A stretch of DNA of 64,000 nt from Gp13-AA77 sp035946575 (GCA_035946575.1 DASYZG010000126.1:1-64000), one strand, 5' to 3'; shown: positions 25,130 to 34,034, counted from the first letter of the stretch. The notes: generated by a model from the letters alone, not told the origin. Program-made: numbers and translations.

Positions 25130-25205
25130 GTATAGCGCACTCTTGACCGGGGATAGCGCCGGAACCGGGAAGGCAGATTCCGCGCTGCGCCCGGAATGAC
25201 GGTCA
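25130..25205. repeat. GGCAGATTCC / GGAATGACGGTCATTCC dispersed repeat
   Basis: GGAATGACGGTCATTCC (about 25190-25206) is a palindrome preceded by GGCAGATTCCGCGCTGCGCC. It belongs to the GTCATTCC...GAGGAATCTGC type seen also at 48655-48723 and 46575-46600. Confidence 0.5.
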
Positions 25206-25281
25206 TTCCGCACCACGCTCGCGCTGCACCATGCTTCCGCCGCCATACGCCCTCGCCACACCATATTACGCCGTTGCGGCT

Positions 25282-27708
25282 TCAGAGCCTCAGCTCGACG
25301 ATGGTGGCGCCGGTGCCGCCCTCGTTCTGCGGCGCGGCATAGAACTTCTCCACATGCGGATGCGATTCGAACATCTCGTGCAGCGTGCGCCGCAGGATGC
25401 CTTTGCCGTGGCCGTGGACCACGCGCAGCCGGAAGCGCCGCGCCAGAAACGCCTGATCGAGGAAAGCGTCCACCTGCTCCCGAGCCTCCTCGGCCGTCTG
25501 CCCGATCACGTTGATCTCCGCCGGCGCCTCCACGCGGGAGACCACCGGTCCGGCGCCGGTCGCGCCCGAGCGCGGCGCCTGCTTGCGCACCAGAACGCGC
25601 ACGCGCGCGGGATCGACGCGCATGTGCAGCCGTCCGACTTCGACGTCGATTCCGGCGGCCGTAACGGCGGCCACCGTGCCCGGAGCGGGCATGCCTTCCA
25701 CCTGCACGGTGTCGCCGGGCCGCGGCGGACCCTCGATGGCGGCCGTGGATTCGGCCGCCGGGATCTCCTCCGGGCCCACCACCTCGGCCACTTCGCTCTT
25801 CCAACTAGCGCGCGCCTCGTTGGCGATCGCTCCCGGCAGCCGCTCCAGTTTCTGTTCCAGGCGCTTGAACTGGCTGCGCGACTGGGCCTGCGTCAGGCTG
25901 CGCGCGGCCTGGGTCCTCACCTCGGCGCGGATCTCCTCCAGCGCCGACTCCCAGCGCCGGCCTTCGCGCTTTAACCCCTCTTCGAGGCGCCGGCCCAGTT
26001 CCGTCAGGCGCGCGCGCCGCTCCGCCTGGTATTGCTGCTCGAGTTCCTGCCGGCGCCGCTCGATTTCGATGCGCGCCACCTCGCTTTCGCGCAGCTTGCG
26101 CTCCATGTCCGAGCGCTCGCGATGCAGCGTCTCGACGAGCGCCGCTACCTCGCGCTCCTCCGGCGCCACCAGCGTCCGCGCCCGATCGATAATCGAACGC
26201 GGCAGGCCCAGGCGCTCCGCGACCGACAGCCCGCTCGACTTCCCCGGCAGACCCACCAGCAGCCGGTAGGTGGATTCCAGCGTGCGATCGTCGAACTCCA
26301 TGGCGGCGTTCACCGCGCCCGGCGTTTCGGCGGCGTAGGCTTTGAGGCGCGAGGCGTGCGTGGTGACCACGGCCAGGGCGCCGCGTGCGCGGAAATGCTC
26401 GAGGACGGCGACCGCGAGCGCCGCGCCCTCTTCGGGATCGGTGCTGCCGCCAAGCTCGTCCGCCAGCACCAGGTCGCCCGGTCCGGCCGCCTCGGCCATG
26501 CGCCGGATATTGCTGATGTGCGCGGAAAACGTGCTCAGGCTGGCCTCGATCGACTGCAGATCGCCGATATCGGCCAGTACGCGCCCGAAGACCGGCAGCT
26601 TGGCGATGGCGGCCGGCACCGGCAGGCCGCTCTGCGCCATCAGCGCCGAGAGCCCGACGGTCTTCAGCACCACGGTCTTGCCGCCCGTGTTCGGTCCGCT
26701 GATCACGAGCACGGTCTGCTCGGGATCGAGACGCAGGTTGAGCGGCACCGGCTGGCGATTCTGCGCGCGCAGGGCTTTCTCGAGCAGCGGATGCCGCGCG
26801 TCGTCGAGCTCGAGCGGGCCGCCGGGCGCAAGCTCGGGCAGGCAGCAATCGTAGAGGCGCGCGAACTCGGCCTTGGCGAATATCAAGTCGAATTCCGCCA
26901 GGATTTCCGCGGCGCGCTCGAGGTCTCGCCGGCGGCTGCGCAGGTACTCGGTCAGCTCGCCGAGAATCCGGCGGACTTCCGCCAGCTCGCGATCCTCCAT
27001 CTCCACCAGCTCGTTGTTGAGCGGCACGGTTTCGAGCGGCTCGAGATAGAGCGTGGCGCCCGAAGCGCTCATGCCGTGAACCACGCCGTCCACGCGGCGC
27101 TTCTCGTCGGCGCGAATCGGGATCACCAGGCGGTCGTTGCGCACGGTGACGATCTCGTCCTGCGCCACGCCCGCGCGGCTCAGGCGGCCGAGCAGCCGCT
27201 GGATGGTGATCTGGATCTCGTGTCGCAACCGTTCGATGTTGCGCCGCACGCGGCCCAGCTCCGGGCTGGCCGACGATTCCACGGTGCCGTCCGGGGCGAT
27301 CTTGCCTTCAAGTTCGCCGAGCAGGTTGCGGAAGTCAGGCAGGCCCGCGGCGAGCTGATCGAGCTGTGAAAACGAGCCGAAGGCGCCGCGCAGACTCTGT
27401 GCCGAGCGCGCGAGTGCGGTCAGGGCCAGAATTTCGAGCGCTTCGCAGCAGAGTCCTTCGATGGCGAGCTTTTCGAAAACCGGCCGCGGATCGCCGAGCG
27501 AGGCGAAGTTGGGCCGCGAATTCCCGCTCGCGTAGCGGCGGGCTTCGCCGGCACGGGCCAGGTCCACGCCGATGCGATCGAGATCGGTCGAAGGCGCGAG
27601 TCCAGCGAGCCGCGCCTGGCTGATGGGCCCCGTGAGCAGCTCGGCGAGAATGGCAAGCACACCGTCGAATTCGAGCGTGGCCAGCGAAAATCGGTCGGAG
27701 AGACTCAT
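25282..27708 (-). CDS. mutS2: MutS2, Smr-domain endonuclease / ribosome-rescue ATPase
   Basis: An 808-residue MutS2 protein. The core ATPase has Walker A GPNTGGKTV, then DIGDLQSIEASLSTFSAH, Walker B LVLADELGGSTDPEEGAAL and TTHASRLKAYA. A long charged coiled coil follows (about residues 500-600), then a KOW-like segment and a C-terminal Smr domain with DQAFLARRFRLRVVHGHGKG. MutS2 was first described as an anti-recombination nuclease and later as a factor that splits collided ribosomes. The start is the Met of MSLSDRFSLATLEFDG; the 25 codons before it are not family-like. It is a stand-alone gene here. Confidence 0.95.
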   Translation of the reverse strand: MSLSDRFSLATLEFDGVLAILAELLTGPISQARLAGLAPSTDLDRIGVDLARAGEARRYASGNSRPNFASLGDPRPVFEKLAIEGLCCEALEILALTALARSAQSLRGAFGSFSQLDQLAAGLPDFRNLLGELEGKIAPDGTVESSASPELGRVRRNIERLRHEIQITIQRLLGRLSRAGVAQDEIVTVRNDRLVIPIRADEKRRVDGVVHGMSASGATLYLEPLETVPLNNELVEMEDRELAEVRRILGELTEYLRSRRRDLERAAEILAEFDLIFAKAEFARLYDCCLPELAPGGPLELDDARHPLLEKALRAQNRQPVPLNLRLDPEQTVLVISGPNTGGKTVVLKTVGLSALMAQSGLPVPAAIAKLPVFGRVLADIGDLQSIEASLSTFSAHISNIRRMAEAAGPGDLVLADELGGSTDPEEGAALAVAVLEHFRARGALAVVTTHASRLKAYAAETPGAVNAAMEFDDRTLESTYRLLVGLPGKSSGLSVAERLGLPRSIIDRARTLVAPEEREVAALVETLHRERSDMERKLRESEVARIEIERRRQELEQQYQAERRARLTELGRRLEEGLKREGRRWESALEEIRAEVRTQAARSLTQAQSRSQFKRLEQKLERLPGAIANEARASWKSEVAEVVGPEEIPAAESTAAIEGPPRPGDTVQVEGMPAPGTVAAVTAAGIDVEVGRLHMRVDPARVRVLVRKQAPRSGATGAGPVVSRVEAPAEINVIGQTAEEAREQVDAFLDQAFLARRFRLRVVHGHGKGILRRTLHEMFESHPHVEKFYAAPQNEGGTGATIVELRL

Positions 27709-27884
27709 TGGGTGCGATATCCACCGTCTGGCAATCGGATGCGAGGCGAGCCGCACCCCGGACACTGGCCCCAGTGACATCAAGGGTCATGCGCCCGGCT
27801 ATGGGTGATTATAGCTGCTTCCCTGCCATCGCTGTTCGCTGGGTTTCCGGCAGGGTCGACGCTCAGGATGGGTTCGCGACGGCC

Positions 27885-28010
27885 ATAGAGGATTACAAAA
27901 TGGAGTGACAGCGGTGCGCTGTAGCGCGCCTGTCCCAGGCGCGAAAATCCGGGCGGGGACGCCCGTGCTACAGCACGATCTGTCACCCTGATCTGTAATC
28001 GTCATTAATT
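27885..28010 (+). repeat. MITE-like element, left copy of an inverted pair
   Basis: This 126-bp stretch recurs in inverse orientation at 29716-29842 with about seven differences. It has its own terminal inverted repeats: GATTACA-N7-GTGACAG and GCTGTAGC on the left match GCTACAGC and CTGTCAC-N7-TGTAATC on the right, giving a hairpin with an AT-rich centre (GCGAAAATC). Its right end overlaps the stop codon of the next minus-strand gene (28005-28007). Confidence 0.75.
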
Positions 28011-28838
28011 CGGCTTCTTATCTCTGCCCCAGGTTTTGTACAGCCCGAGGTAGGCGTAATTCTCCGTCATACCTGCGATGGAATGCCCGTAGGCGAACAG
28101 CAGCTGCAGGCCAGGCGACTTGAAATGGTAGTAGCCGCCGGCATCGATCATCGTGGAAGCGTGGATCTGCGGCGCGGCATAACCTTCCGGACCGTGGGAA
28201 AACACCTCGGCGGCGAGCTCCAGCTTCTTGTTGATGGTTCGTTTCGTCAGATACCCTTCATAGAAGTAATTCCGGTAACCCACCTGCGGCACGATGGCGT
28301 ACCCGGCGCCTCCGACCAGGCTCCAGGGCCCGAACTCCTTCTCAACCCAAAGGGGCAGCTTATACCAGGGCTTTCCCAGGCCGAGCCCCTTGACGTAACT
28401 TCCGGTGGGTACCTCGAGCATGGTGAAGGTTCCGATCTGCGGCCGGTGCTTGGTCTGCTTGATGAATCCCCACTTGACGCCCAGTTCGGCGTCCGTGAGT
28501 CCGAATTCGCTCGGCCCGGTTCCGCCCGGAAGGTAGATGGGATTGTTCGACGGAAGCACCGCTCCGAAGGGAAGAATCGCGTGCAACTGGATGGTTGGAA
28601 CGGCGCCCCAATTGAACTCGAACGCCGGGCCCGTAGGATCGATCTCCGCCGGCGTGCCATCCACCATCCCGAACACGTACGCTTCGTAGTGTCCGTAGTC
28701 CACCGGCGTCGGATCGTCGGTCTGGAAGGGAGGTCCGGCCTGCGCCCGGAGTCCCGGCACCCAGGCTAGGAGGCCCAAAGCGATCAACGGGAACCAGCGC
28801 GCGCTGCTGGTACCCGTGCCTCCCCTGTGCACGGCCAT
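28005..28838 (-). CDS. outer-membrane beta-barrel protein, phenol-degradation MetA/transporter type
   Basis: A 277-residue secreted protein. The start is set at MAVHRGGTGTSSARW, which gives a signal peptide (WFPLIALGLLAWVPGLRAQA); the longer frame begins at 28892. The mature part starts with GPPFQTDDPTPVDYGHYEAY and alternates Tyr/Gly-rich beta strands (LQLHAILPFGAVLP-like, ELGVKWGFI, FTMLEVPTGSYVKGLG, HSIAGMTENYAYLGLYKTW), as in predicted outer-membrane channels of the PF13557 type. Its stop codon lies in the inverted repeat element. The upstream gene on the same strand is the duplicated secreted protein 79 bp away. Confidence 0.65.
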   Translation of the reverse strand: MAVHRGGTGTSSARWFPLIALGLLAWVPGLRAQAGPPFQTDDPTPVDYGHYEAYVFGMVDGTPAEIDPTGPAFEFNWGAVPTIQLHAILPFGAVLPSNNPIYLPGGTGPSEFGLTDAELGVKWGFIKQTKHRPQIGTFTMLEVPTGSYVKGLGLGKPWYKLPLWVEKEFGPWSLVGGAGYAIVPQVGYRNYFYEGYLTKRTINKKLELAAEVFSHGPEGYAAPQIHASTMIDAGGYYHFKSPGLQLLFAYGHSIAGMTENYAYLGLYKTWGRDKKPN

Positions 28839-28916
28839 CGCCACCGGGCTCTGATATGTCGATGCGCCGATGACCGCCTGGGGATTTGGCATTCTGGTTT
28901 GCAGACGCGGCGTTGC

Positions 28917-29632
28917 TTATTGCTTCTTCAGCAGCAGCGGAAGACTGGCGCCACCCTGGCTCCACGTACCGTCAATGCTCTTGAGATCGCCCGCGATCTT
29001 TCCCTCGAATTTGCCGCCGATCCCCTCGATTCGAGCGTGAGTGCGGCACCGGCGCGAGTAACGGAGGTCACGGGTATGCCCGCCGTGTTCTGGTCCGGGC
29101 TGTCCATGGTGGCGGTCAGGCCATCCTCGGTGTTGGTGATGTGTACCACCACGGTGAGCTTGCTTTGACCGGTATCAAGCGTACCCTGCCACGTACCGTC
29201 GATGTCCGACGGCTTCGCCGCCCTGGCCGCCTTGGCCGGTTTGTCCGCCGCCTTCGCGGGCGCTGCGGGTGCGCGCTTGAAGTTCAGCGGCAACGACTGC
29301 CCCTGCGTCCAGGTGCCATCGATCTCGCTCCCGTCCGGCTTGACCGTCCCCTCGTAGCTCCCGTTCACCGCCTCGACGCCCAGGCTGAGCTTGGAATCTT
29401 TGAGCGAGACGGTTGCGATGGGAATGCCATACGACCCCTGATCGACGCTGTCCAGGGTGGCTCCCAGGCCGCCGTTCGCGGCTTTGGTCAGGTGCAGAAC
29501 CAGGTGCAACTGCCCCTGGCCGGTATCGAGCATGCCCTGCCAGTCTCCGGCAATGTCCTGCGCGTAGGAAATTGCGGTAACCAGCAGCGCGAGCCCAGCG
29601 AGTCCGAATGCTCTCTGGATGAACGTCTGCAT
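28917..29632 (-). pseudogene. secreted tandem-repeat protein, frameshifted near 29030
   Basis: From ATG 29632 the protein has a signal peptide (MQTFIQRAFGLAGLALLVTA, then ISYAQ) and two repeats of about 95 residues. The first runs from DIAGDWQGMLDTGQGQL to EIDGTWTQGQSLPLNFKR; an Ala/Lys-rich linker follows, and the second begins DIDGTWQGTLDTGQSKL. The second repeat breaks after ALTLE. One base different at about 29028-29032 restores EGIGGKFEGKIAGDLKSIDG and TWSQGGASLPLLLKKQ with a stop at 28917. As written the frame ends at 28928 with unrelated residues. The break is either a real one-base loss or a consensus error. The function of the WQG domain is unknown. Confidence 0.75.
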
Positions 29633-29715
29633 AGCCCCTCCTGTCTTGCAGGGCTGACCCTGGGGTCGGCCGCGGCCGGGGCGAGCCCCGGCCCTGCAAT
29701 CCTCCATCTGTTTGC

Positions 29716-29842
29716 AATTAATGACGCTTACAAGTCAGGGTGACAGATCGTGCTGTAGCGCGGGCGTCCCCTCCCGCGATTTTCGCGCCTGGGACAGGCG
29801 CGCTACAGCGCACCGCTGTTACTCCATTTTGTAATCCTCTAT
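29716..29842 (-). repeat. MITE-like element, right copy of an inverted pair
   Basis: This is the inverse copy of 27885-28010. The differences cluster near the inner end (CTTGTAAGC against TCTGTAATC) and the centre. The pair encloses 1.7 kb with two secreted-protein genes. No transposase is near. Confidence 0.75.
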
Positions 29843-29949
29843 AAGACCTCATGACGGCCGGCCTGAGCATGCCCCAGGAAGTCCTCGGCATCATCTTACA
29901 CCGGATGCAACCAGGATCCGCCCGTGGAGCGTCCCCACTTCATCTAGTC

Positions 29950-30112
29950 GACTGCTACGGTGATCTCCGAGTGGACCCCGGGAAGGCCCGCCTCAATCGG
30001 TCGCGTCACGGCATCACCTTTGAAGCCACAACTGTATTCGGTGATCCGTTGGCGATAACGATCGATGACCCGGATAATTCTCCCGATGAGTGGAGATTCT
30101 TGACGACAGGGC
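29950..30112 (+). pseudogene. remnant of a BrnT-family toxin gene
   Basis: The + frame reads DLRVDPGKARLNRSRHGITF, then EATTVFGDPLAITIDDPDNS and PDEWRFLTTG. This follows the BrnT pattern (F-E-W-D-x-x-K-A-x-x-N-x-x-K-H-G-I-x-F-E, then T-V-F-G-D-P-L-A). The Glu-Trp of the N-terminal motif is lost by an apparent one-base shift, and homology ends abruptly at about 30112, where the antisense cyclase-like gene begins. No BrnA antitoxin follows. Thus only the first half of the toxin remains, without a plausible start. Confidence 0.55.
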
Positions 30113-31097
30113 TGCTGCCCTTTTCCCACCACTTCAGCACCCGCAACGCCCGCAACGTATTCCAGCGGCTCGGCGCTCCCACGCGCTCCATCTCAAAATA
30201 CGTTTTCCCGGGATAGCGATTCTGCAGGTCCCAGCGTCCCTCAGGGCGCCGGTGCCGGCGGACGACCTCAACCGCATCCTCGAGGCGCGGATCGCGAGGC
30301 GCGTCGACGGCCTGAAAGTAGTCGAGGCCCCGCAGGACGTCGTAGTGCCATCGCGGCGGAAAAGAGAACCGCAGGAATTCAGGCTTGATGATTGCGCCCG
30401 TGCGATGCGACCGGAAAAGGCGATGGGCCAGAAGGAACTCCCGGCCGCGCTGTTGCGCGGCTCGTAGTGCCGGCAACCCGGCACCGCGCCACCGTTCGTA
30501 ATGCCTCAGGCCTTCGAGGACGCTGATGGTGGTGTGGACCGACGAGTGTGTGGCGCCCTGCGGACGCCTGCAGTTCCAGCCTCCATCGGGCATCTGCTCG
30601 TCAAGCACATGACGGGCGACCGTATCGAGGCGAGCGTCATCGTGCTGAAAATAGGAGAGAATGGAAAGCACCATCCCGCTGATGCATGTCTCGCCGCTGC
30701 GCGTCCATTTCGCCCAGGTCCCATAGCTGAGGCCGCCGTCGGGCTGCAGCCCTCGGTCGAGTAGTAGACCGCAGGCCTTTTGCGCCTGCCGATTTGCCTG
30801 TGGCAGGCCAAAGTCGCGAAGCATCAGCATGGTGTAGGTGGTCGAGATCCACTTGGGCGAGTAGAGCCCGCTGTCGGACGACTTCCCGCGCGCCCACCTG
30901 CCGTCGCGACCCTGCTTCGCGAGCAGCCGCGCGCCCCAGCCTTCGCGCGGGACCTTTCGCCGCTCCCGCTCCGCCGCTTCTCCGCCAGCGCCGGTGAGAT
31001 CCCTCATCGTCTGCCAGCGAATGGCGGGGTCTCCATCCAAGAGCCAGCTAATGGCCTCGTCCGTTTGCTGTCCTGAAGGCACGTGTTGGATTTTCAT
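30006..31097 (-). CDS. squalene-cyclase/prenyltransferase-repeat protein
   Basis: A 363-residue protein of alpha/alpha-toroid type. Repeats with the QW-like signatures LQPDGGLSYGTWAKW, MPDGGWNCRRPQGATHSSVH and RRPEGRWDLQNRYPG are visible. The class I/II catalytic Asp motifs of terpene cyclases (DXDD) are not seen, so it may be a non-catalytic or unassigned relative. The start is the Met of MKIQHVPSGQQTDEAI. The family-like sequence ends at LRALRVLKWWEKG; the last 35 residues are antisense to the BrnT remnant, so the 3' end was rebuilt by a rearrangement and the native stop was lost. Confidence 0.65.
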   Translation of the reverse strand: MKIQHVPSGQQTDEAISWLLDGDPAIRWQTMRDLTGAGGEAAERERRKVPREGWGARLLAKQGRDGRWARGKSSDSGLYSPKWISTTYTMLMLRDFGLPQANRQAQKACGLLLDRGLQPDGGLSYGTWAKWTRSGETCISGMVLSILSYFQHDDARLDTVARHVLDEQMPDGGWNCRRPQGATHSSVHTTISVLEGLRHYERWRGAGLPALRAAQQRGREFLLAHRLFRSHRTGAIIKPEFLRFSFPPRWHYDVLRGLDYFQAVDAPRDPRLEDAVEVVRRHRRPEGRWDLQNRYPGKTYFEMERVGAPSRWNTLRALRVLKWWEKGSSPVVKNLHSSGELSGSSIVIANGSPNTVVASKVMP

Positions 31098-31270
31098 ACC
31101 TCTGCGCGACTTGGGCCGAGGATGCGACCGAATTACCACGCCACCGCGACGCGCCACCGGCGCCGGTATGAGCCGGTGCGGCCGGATGATAACTCCGGAA
31201 ACGATGCCCCAAAGGCAGCTTTTCGCCGGAAAGACCGGGCTGTTCGGCTAAGTCACTGAATCCATGGCGA

Positions 31271-31320
31271 AAATAAATTTTCTCAATTTTCTCACTTTTC
31301 TCACTTTTCTCCATTGTCCC
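31271..31320 (-). repeat. GTGAGAAAA 9-mer repeat element, inverted partner of 46435-46476
   Basis: On the minus strand it reads GGGACAATGGAGAAAAGTGA, then further GAGAAAA units every nine bases, ending in an AT-rich ATTTATTT. The other copy is on the + strand 15 kb away and has one unit fewer. Confidence 0.7.
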
Positions 31321-31460
31321 AAATTTCGGGAGGACAATACTATCTTGGCCGTTCCCGGCGGCCGCTTCGCTGGAGAGAGAAATGAGGGGAATCGATTTTT
31401 ACGCCAAACAAAGCCATCATATAATTGAAAAAAATACACTTACCATTTTTCATAGGGGTC

Positions 31461-31514
31461 GAAAGCCATCAGGTGCTTGAAAACAAATGAGTTAGATTCT
31501 GAAAGCCATCAGGT
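31461..31514 (+). repeat. direct repeat GAAAGCCATCAGGT x2
   Basis: GAAAGCCATCAGGT occurs at 31461-31474 and 31501-31514, exactly 40 bp apart. Only two copies are present, so this is not a CRISPR array. Confidence 0.6.
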
Positions 31515-31721
31515 TATTGATGGGATGAGACTTAAGCGCGTTTGATGATGAGAAAAACCGTGTCCCTACTGCAAAGAAAGGCCCGTTCAGCCGGTTTTGA
31601 CGCTAATCGCCGGCCGCTCAAATGTCCATTGGCCCCCCCCTCCCGCGCGGGAAGTCCGCCGTACGCACTAACGCTCGGAAACAGGGCGGCTCAGCAACCA
31701 GAGACAGAAAGGTCATGGTAA

Positions 31722-31751
31722 TTGCGAACAGCGGCACTGAGTGTCCATAAT
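31722..31751 (+). promoter_or_regulatory. putative promoter of the DUF885 gene
   Basis: TTGCGA (31722-31727) and CATAAT (31746-31751) are spaced by 18 bp. The predicted start near 31758 leaves a short leader with AAGGGAGGG before ATG 31779. Confidence 0.45.
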
Positions 31752-31778
31752 GCGAAGGATTGTTGAAGGGAGGGTCTG

Positions 31779-33587
31779 ATGGATCGTCGAGACGCGCTGC
31801 GATCGGGATTGGTCATGGCAGCTTCAGGACTTGTGGGAGGCGATGAGGCACGAGGGGCGAATGGGCCGCGAAGCGGGCAAGCGCCGTCTTCGTCCGGCCA
31901 GTCTGCCGCCGCGCTCGCGCACTTCTTCGACGCGGAGTGGGAATGGAGCCTGGAGCGCAATCCCACCTGGGCTTCGCTGCTCGGCGACCGGCGCTGGAAC
32001 GATCGCTGGGAGGACGCGAGTCTCGACGCCATCGAGCGCAATCATCAACATCGGGTGGCGGCGCTCGAGCGCCTGTCGGCCATCGATCGGGCCGCGCTTT
32101 CGCCTCGCGATCAGCTCAACTACGATCTCTTCCAGCGCGACTACGCGCAGGCCATCGAGGAACATTCCTTCCACTGGTACCTGGTTCCGCTCAACCAGCG
32201 CGGCGGCATCCAGACCGCGGACGAACTCGGCGACGAGCTGCGATTTACGACCGCCAGGGATTATGAGGACTGGACCGCGCGCCTGCGCTCCTTCCCGGTT
32301 CATATGGATCAGACGATCGAGGTGATGCGCGAAGGCATCCGCCAGAAGATGCTGCTGCCGCGGGTGGTGATGGAGCGCATCCCGGCGCAGATCGATCACC
32401 AGGTCGTCACTGACCCGACCGCGAGCCCGTTCTACAAACCCTTCCAGCGGTTTCCCGAGAGCATCGCCAAGCGCGACCAGGACCGGCTGGCCGCTGCGGG
32501 GCGCGATGCCATAGACGGCGGGCTGGTCGAATCGTTCGTCAAATTCAAGCGCTTCTTCACCGGGGAGTATCTACCGGCCTGCTTCGAGCAGGTCGGCATC
32601 TGGCAGGTGCCGAACGGCCTGGCGCTCTACGCTTTCGATGTGCGCAAGTTCACCACCACCAATCTGACGCCGGACCAGGTCCACAAAATCGGTCTCGAGG
32701 AAGTGGCGCGCATCGAGACGGAGATGGAAAAGGTGCGCGCCGGCGCGGATTTCAAGGGATCGCGGGACGAGTTCTTCCATTACCTGCGCACCGATCCCCG
32801 CTTCTTCGAGAAGACGCCGGACGACCTGCTGGAGGCCTACCGCGCCCTCGCCAAGCGTGTGGACCCGAAGCTGGTGAAGTTGTTCCGCACGCTGCCGCGC
32901 ATGCCCTATGGCGTGGAGCCCATTCCCGCCGAGGTCGCGCCCGATACCACTGCCGCCTATTACAGCCAGGGCGCCGCCGACGGGTCGCGCGCCGGCACCT
33001 ACTACGTGAACCTCTACCGTCCCGAAATGCGCCCGAAGTGGGAGATGACGGCGCTCACGCTGCATGAGTCGGTGCCGGGTCATCACATCCAGATCGCCCT
33101 CGGCATGGAGCAGACCGGCCTGCCCAACTTCCGCCGCTACGGCTACTACAACGCCTTCGGCGAGGGCTGGGGACTCTATGCGGAGTCGCTCGGCGACGAG
33201 ATGGGCCTTTACGACGATCCTTATTCGAAGTTCGGCCAGCTCACTTACGACATGTGGCGCGCCGTGCGCCTGGTGGTTGATACGGGAATCCACTCCATGC
33301 GCTGGACCCGCCAGCAGGCGATCGATTACTTCATGGCCAAGGCCGCCAAGGCCGAACTCGACGTGGTGAACGAAATCGACCGTTATATCGCCTGGCCGGG
33401 GCAGGCCCTGGCCTACAAGATTGGCGAGCTCAAGATTCGCGAGCTGCGCAACAGGGCCGCCGCGGCGCTGGGCACGAGCTTCGACGTCCGCGAGTTTCAC
33501 GAGGTGGTGCTGCGCGAGGGCGCCCTGCCGCTCGACATCCTGGAGCGCAACGTGAACGCCTGGATGAGCCAGGCAACGGGCGGATGA
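31779..33587 (+). CDS. DUF885 family zinc metallopeptidase, exported
   Basis: A 602-residue protein with a short N-terminal signal-like segment containing MDRRDALRSGLVMAASGLVG, possibly Tat. The body is DUF885: an all-helical metallopeptidase-like fold with HESVPGHH starting at residue 429 (HExxxGHH-type zinc site) and FGEGWGLYAESLG about 30 residues later, where the Glu is a likely third ligand. The C-terminus IAWPGQALAYKIGELKIREL is also family-typical. AAGGGAGGG gives a strong ribosome binding site. It is predicted to cut peptides outside the cytoplasm; the substrate is unknown. A small unrelated gene follows. Confidence 0.9.
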   Translation: MDRRDALRSGLVMAASGLVGGDEARGANGPRSGQAPSSSGQSAAALAHFFDAEWEWSLERNPTWASLLGDRRWNDRWEDASLDAIERNHQHRVAALERLSAIDRAALSPRDQLNYDLFQRDYAQAIEEHSFHWYLVPLNQRGGIQTADELGDELRFTTARDYEDWTARLRSFPVHMDQTIEVMREGIRQKMLLPRVVMERIPAQIDHQVVTDPTASPFYKPFQRFPESIAKRDQDRLAAAGRDAIDGGLVESFVKFKRFFTGEYLPACFEQVGIWQVPNGLALYAFDVRKFTTTNLTPDQVHKIGLEEVARIETEMEKVRAGADFKGSRDEFFHYLRTDPRFFEKTPDDLLEAYRALAKRVDPKLVKLFRTLPRMPYGVEPIPAEVAPDTTAAYYSQGAADGSRAGTYYVNLYRPEMRPKWEMTALTLHESVPGHHIQIALGMEQTGLPNFRRYGYYNAFGEGWGLYAESLGDEMGLYDDPYSKFGQLTYDMWRAVRLVVDTGIHSMRWTRQQAIDYFMAKAAKAELDVVNEIDRYIAWPGQALAYKIGELKIRELRNRAAAALGTSFDVREFHEVVLREGALPLDILERNVNAWMSQATGG

Positions 33588-33608
33588 GTGAGGGACGACC
33601 TATTAGAG

Positions 33609-33650
33609 TAGTTGTCATTCTGACGAGCCGAAGGCGAGGAAGAATCTCGG
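33609..33650 (+). repeat. dispersed GTCATTCTGACGAGCCGAAG-type repeat
   Basis: GTCATTCTGACGAGCCGAAG followed by GCGAGGAAGAATCTCGGC is a variant of the scattered GTCATTCCGAGCGAAGCGAGGAATCT element. It lies between the DUF885 stop and the start of the next gene and keeps that frame open to 33584. Confidence 0.6.
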
Positions 33651-33667
33651 CATTTGAGACGAAACAC

Positions 33668-33982
33668 GTGAAGGACAGCAAACAAGTTGTTAAGGAGTAC
33701 GCGCTCAGATCGATATCTGACGATTACGAGAACCTAGAGACGATTTTTGCCGATGTTACAGACTGGTCCGCACACAGCGGAAGTCAACCAGATCGCGAGT
33801 CAGTTGTTGCGGCAGTCCAGGAACTCGTACAAGGTGGTTACGCCCAAGCTTATCGTTTCGATCCACCCTTTAAGGAAGCAATTCCTACTGAGTACTCGAC
33901 TGAACTCGTCGACGAACTGTGGTTCTATGTAACCTCAGAAGGCAAGCGCCTTGCCTGCGCCCTCAAGGAACATTGGCGCTAG
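33668..33982 (+). CDS. hypothetical small cytosolic protein
   Basis: A 104-residue protein starting at GTG 33668 (MKDSKQVVKEYALRSISDDY). The frame is open upstream to 33584, but those codons come from a dispersed repeat. Features are the acidic, helical ENLETIFADVTDWSAHSGSQ, then RESVVAAVQELVQGGYAQAY and ELWFYVTSEGKRL; the pattern suggests a small winged-helix-like or helical adaptor. I know of similar small acidobacterial proteins but no function. Codon use is less GC-rich than in the neighbouring DUF885 gene, so it may be a later arrival. Confidence 0.55.
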   Translation: MKDSKQVVKEYALRSISDDYENLETIFADVTDWSAHSGSQPDRESVVAAVQELVQGGYAQAYRFDPPFKEAIPTEYSTELVDELWFYVTSEGKRLACALKEHWR

Positions 33983-34034
33983 GACGAGCAAATACTGGGA
34001 CCCTTCGCTGCGCTCAGGGCGACAGGCAGGAAGG

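Larger units (their letters stand above)
31098..31721. other. intergenic region rich in repeats, no gene recognised
   Basis: More than 600 bp without a credible gene. It holds the TTTTCTCAC repeat element (31271-31320), an AT-rich stretch (31390-31560) with two copies of GAAAGCCATCAGGT exactly 40 bp apart (31461 and 31501), and a C-run. Short ORFs have no motifs. The composition differs from both flanking genes. Confidence 0.5.

Noticed and set aside
29851..30216. 121-codon + ORF as a complete toxin gene
   Set aside because: Only the middle resembles BrnT; the start and end are unrelated and the BrnT core is cut, so it is listed as a remnant.
31461..31514. Possible CRISPR repeats
   Set aside because: Only two 14-bp units, no further spacers and no cas genes nearby.
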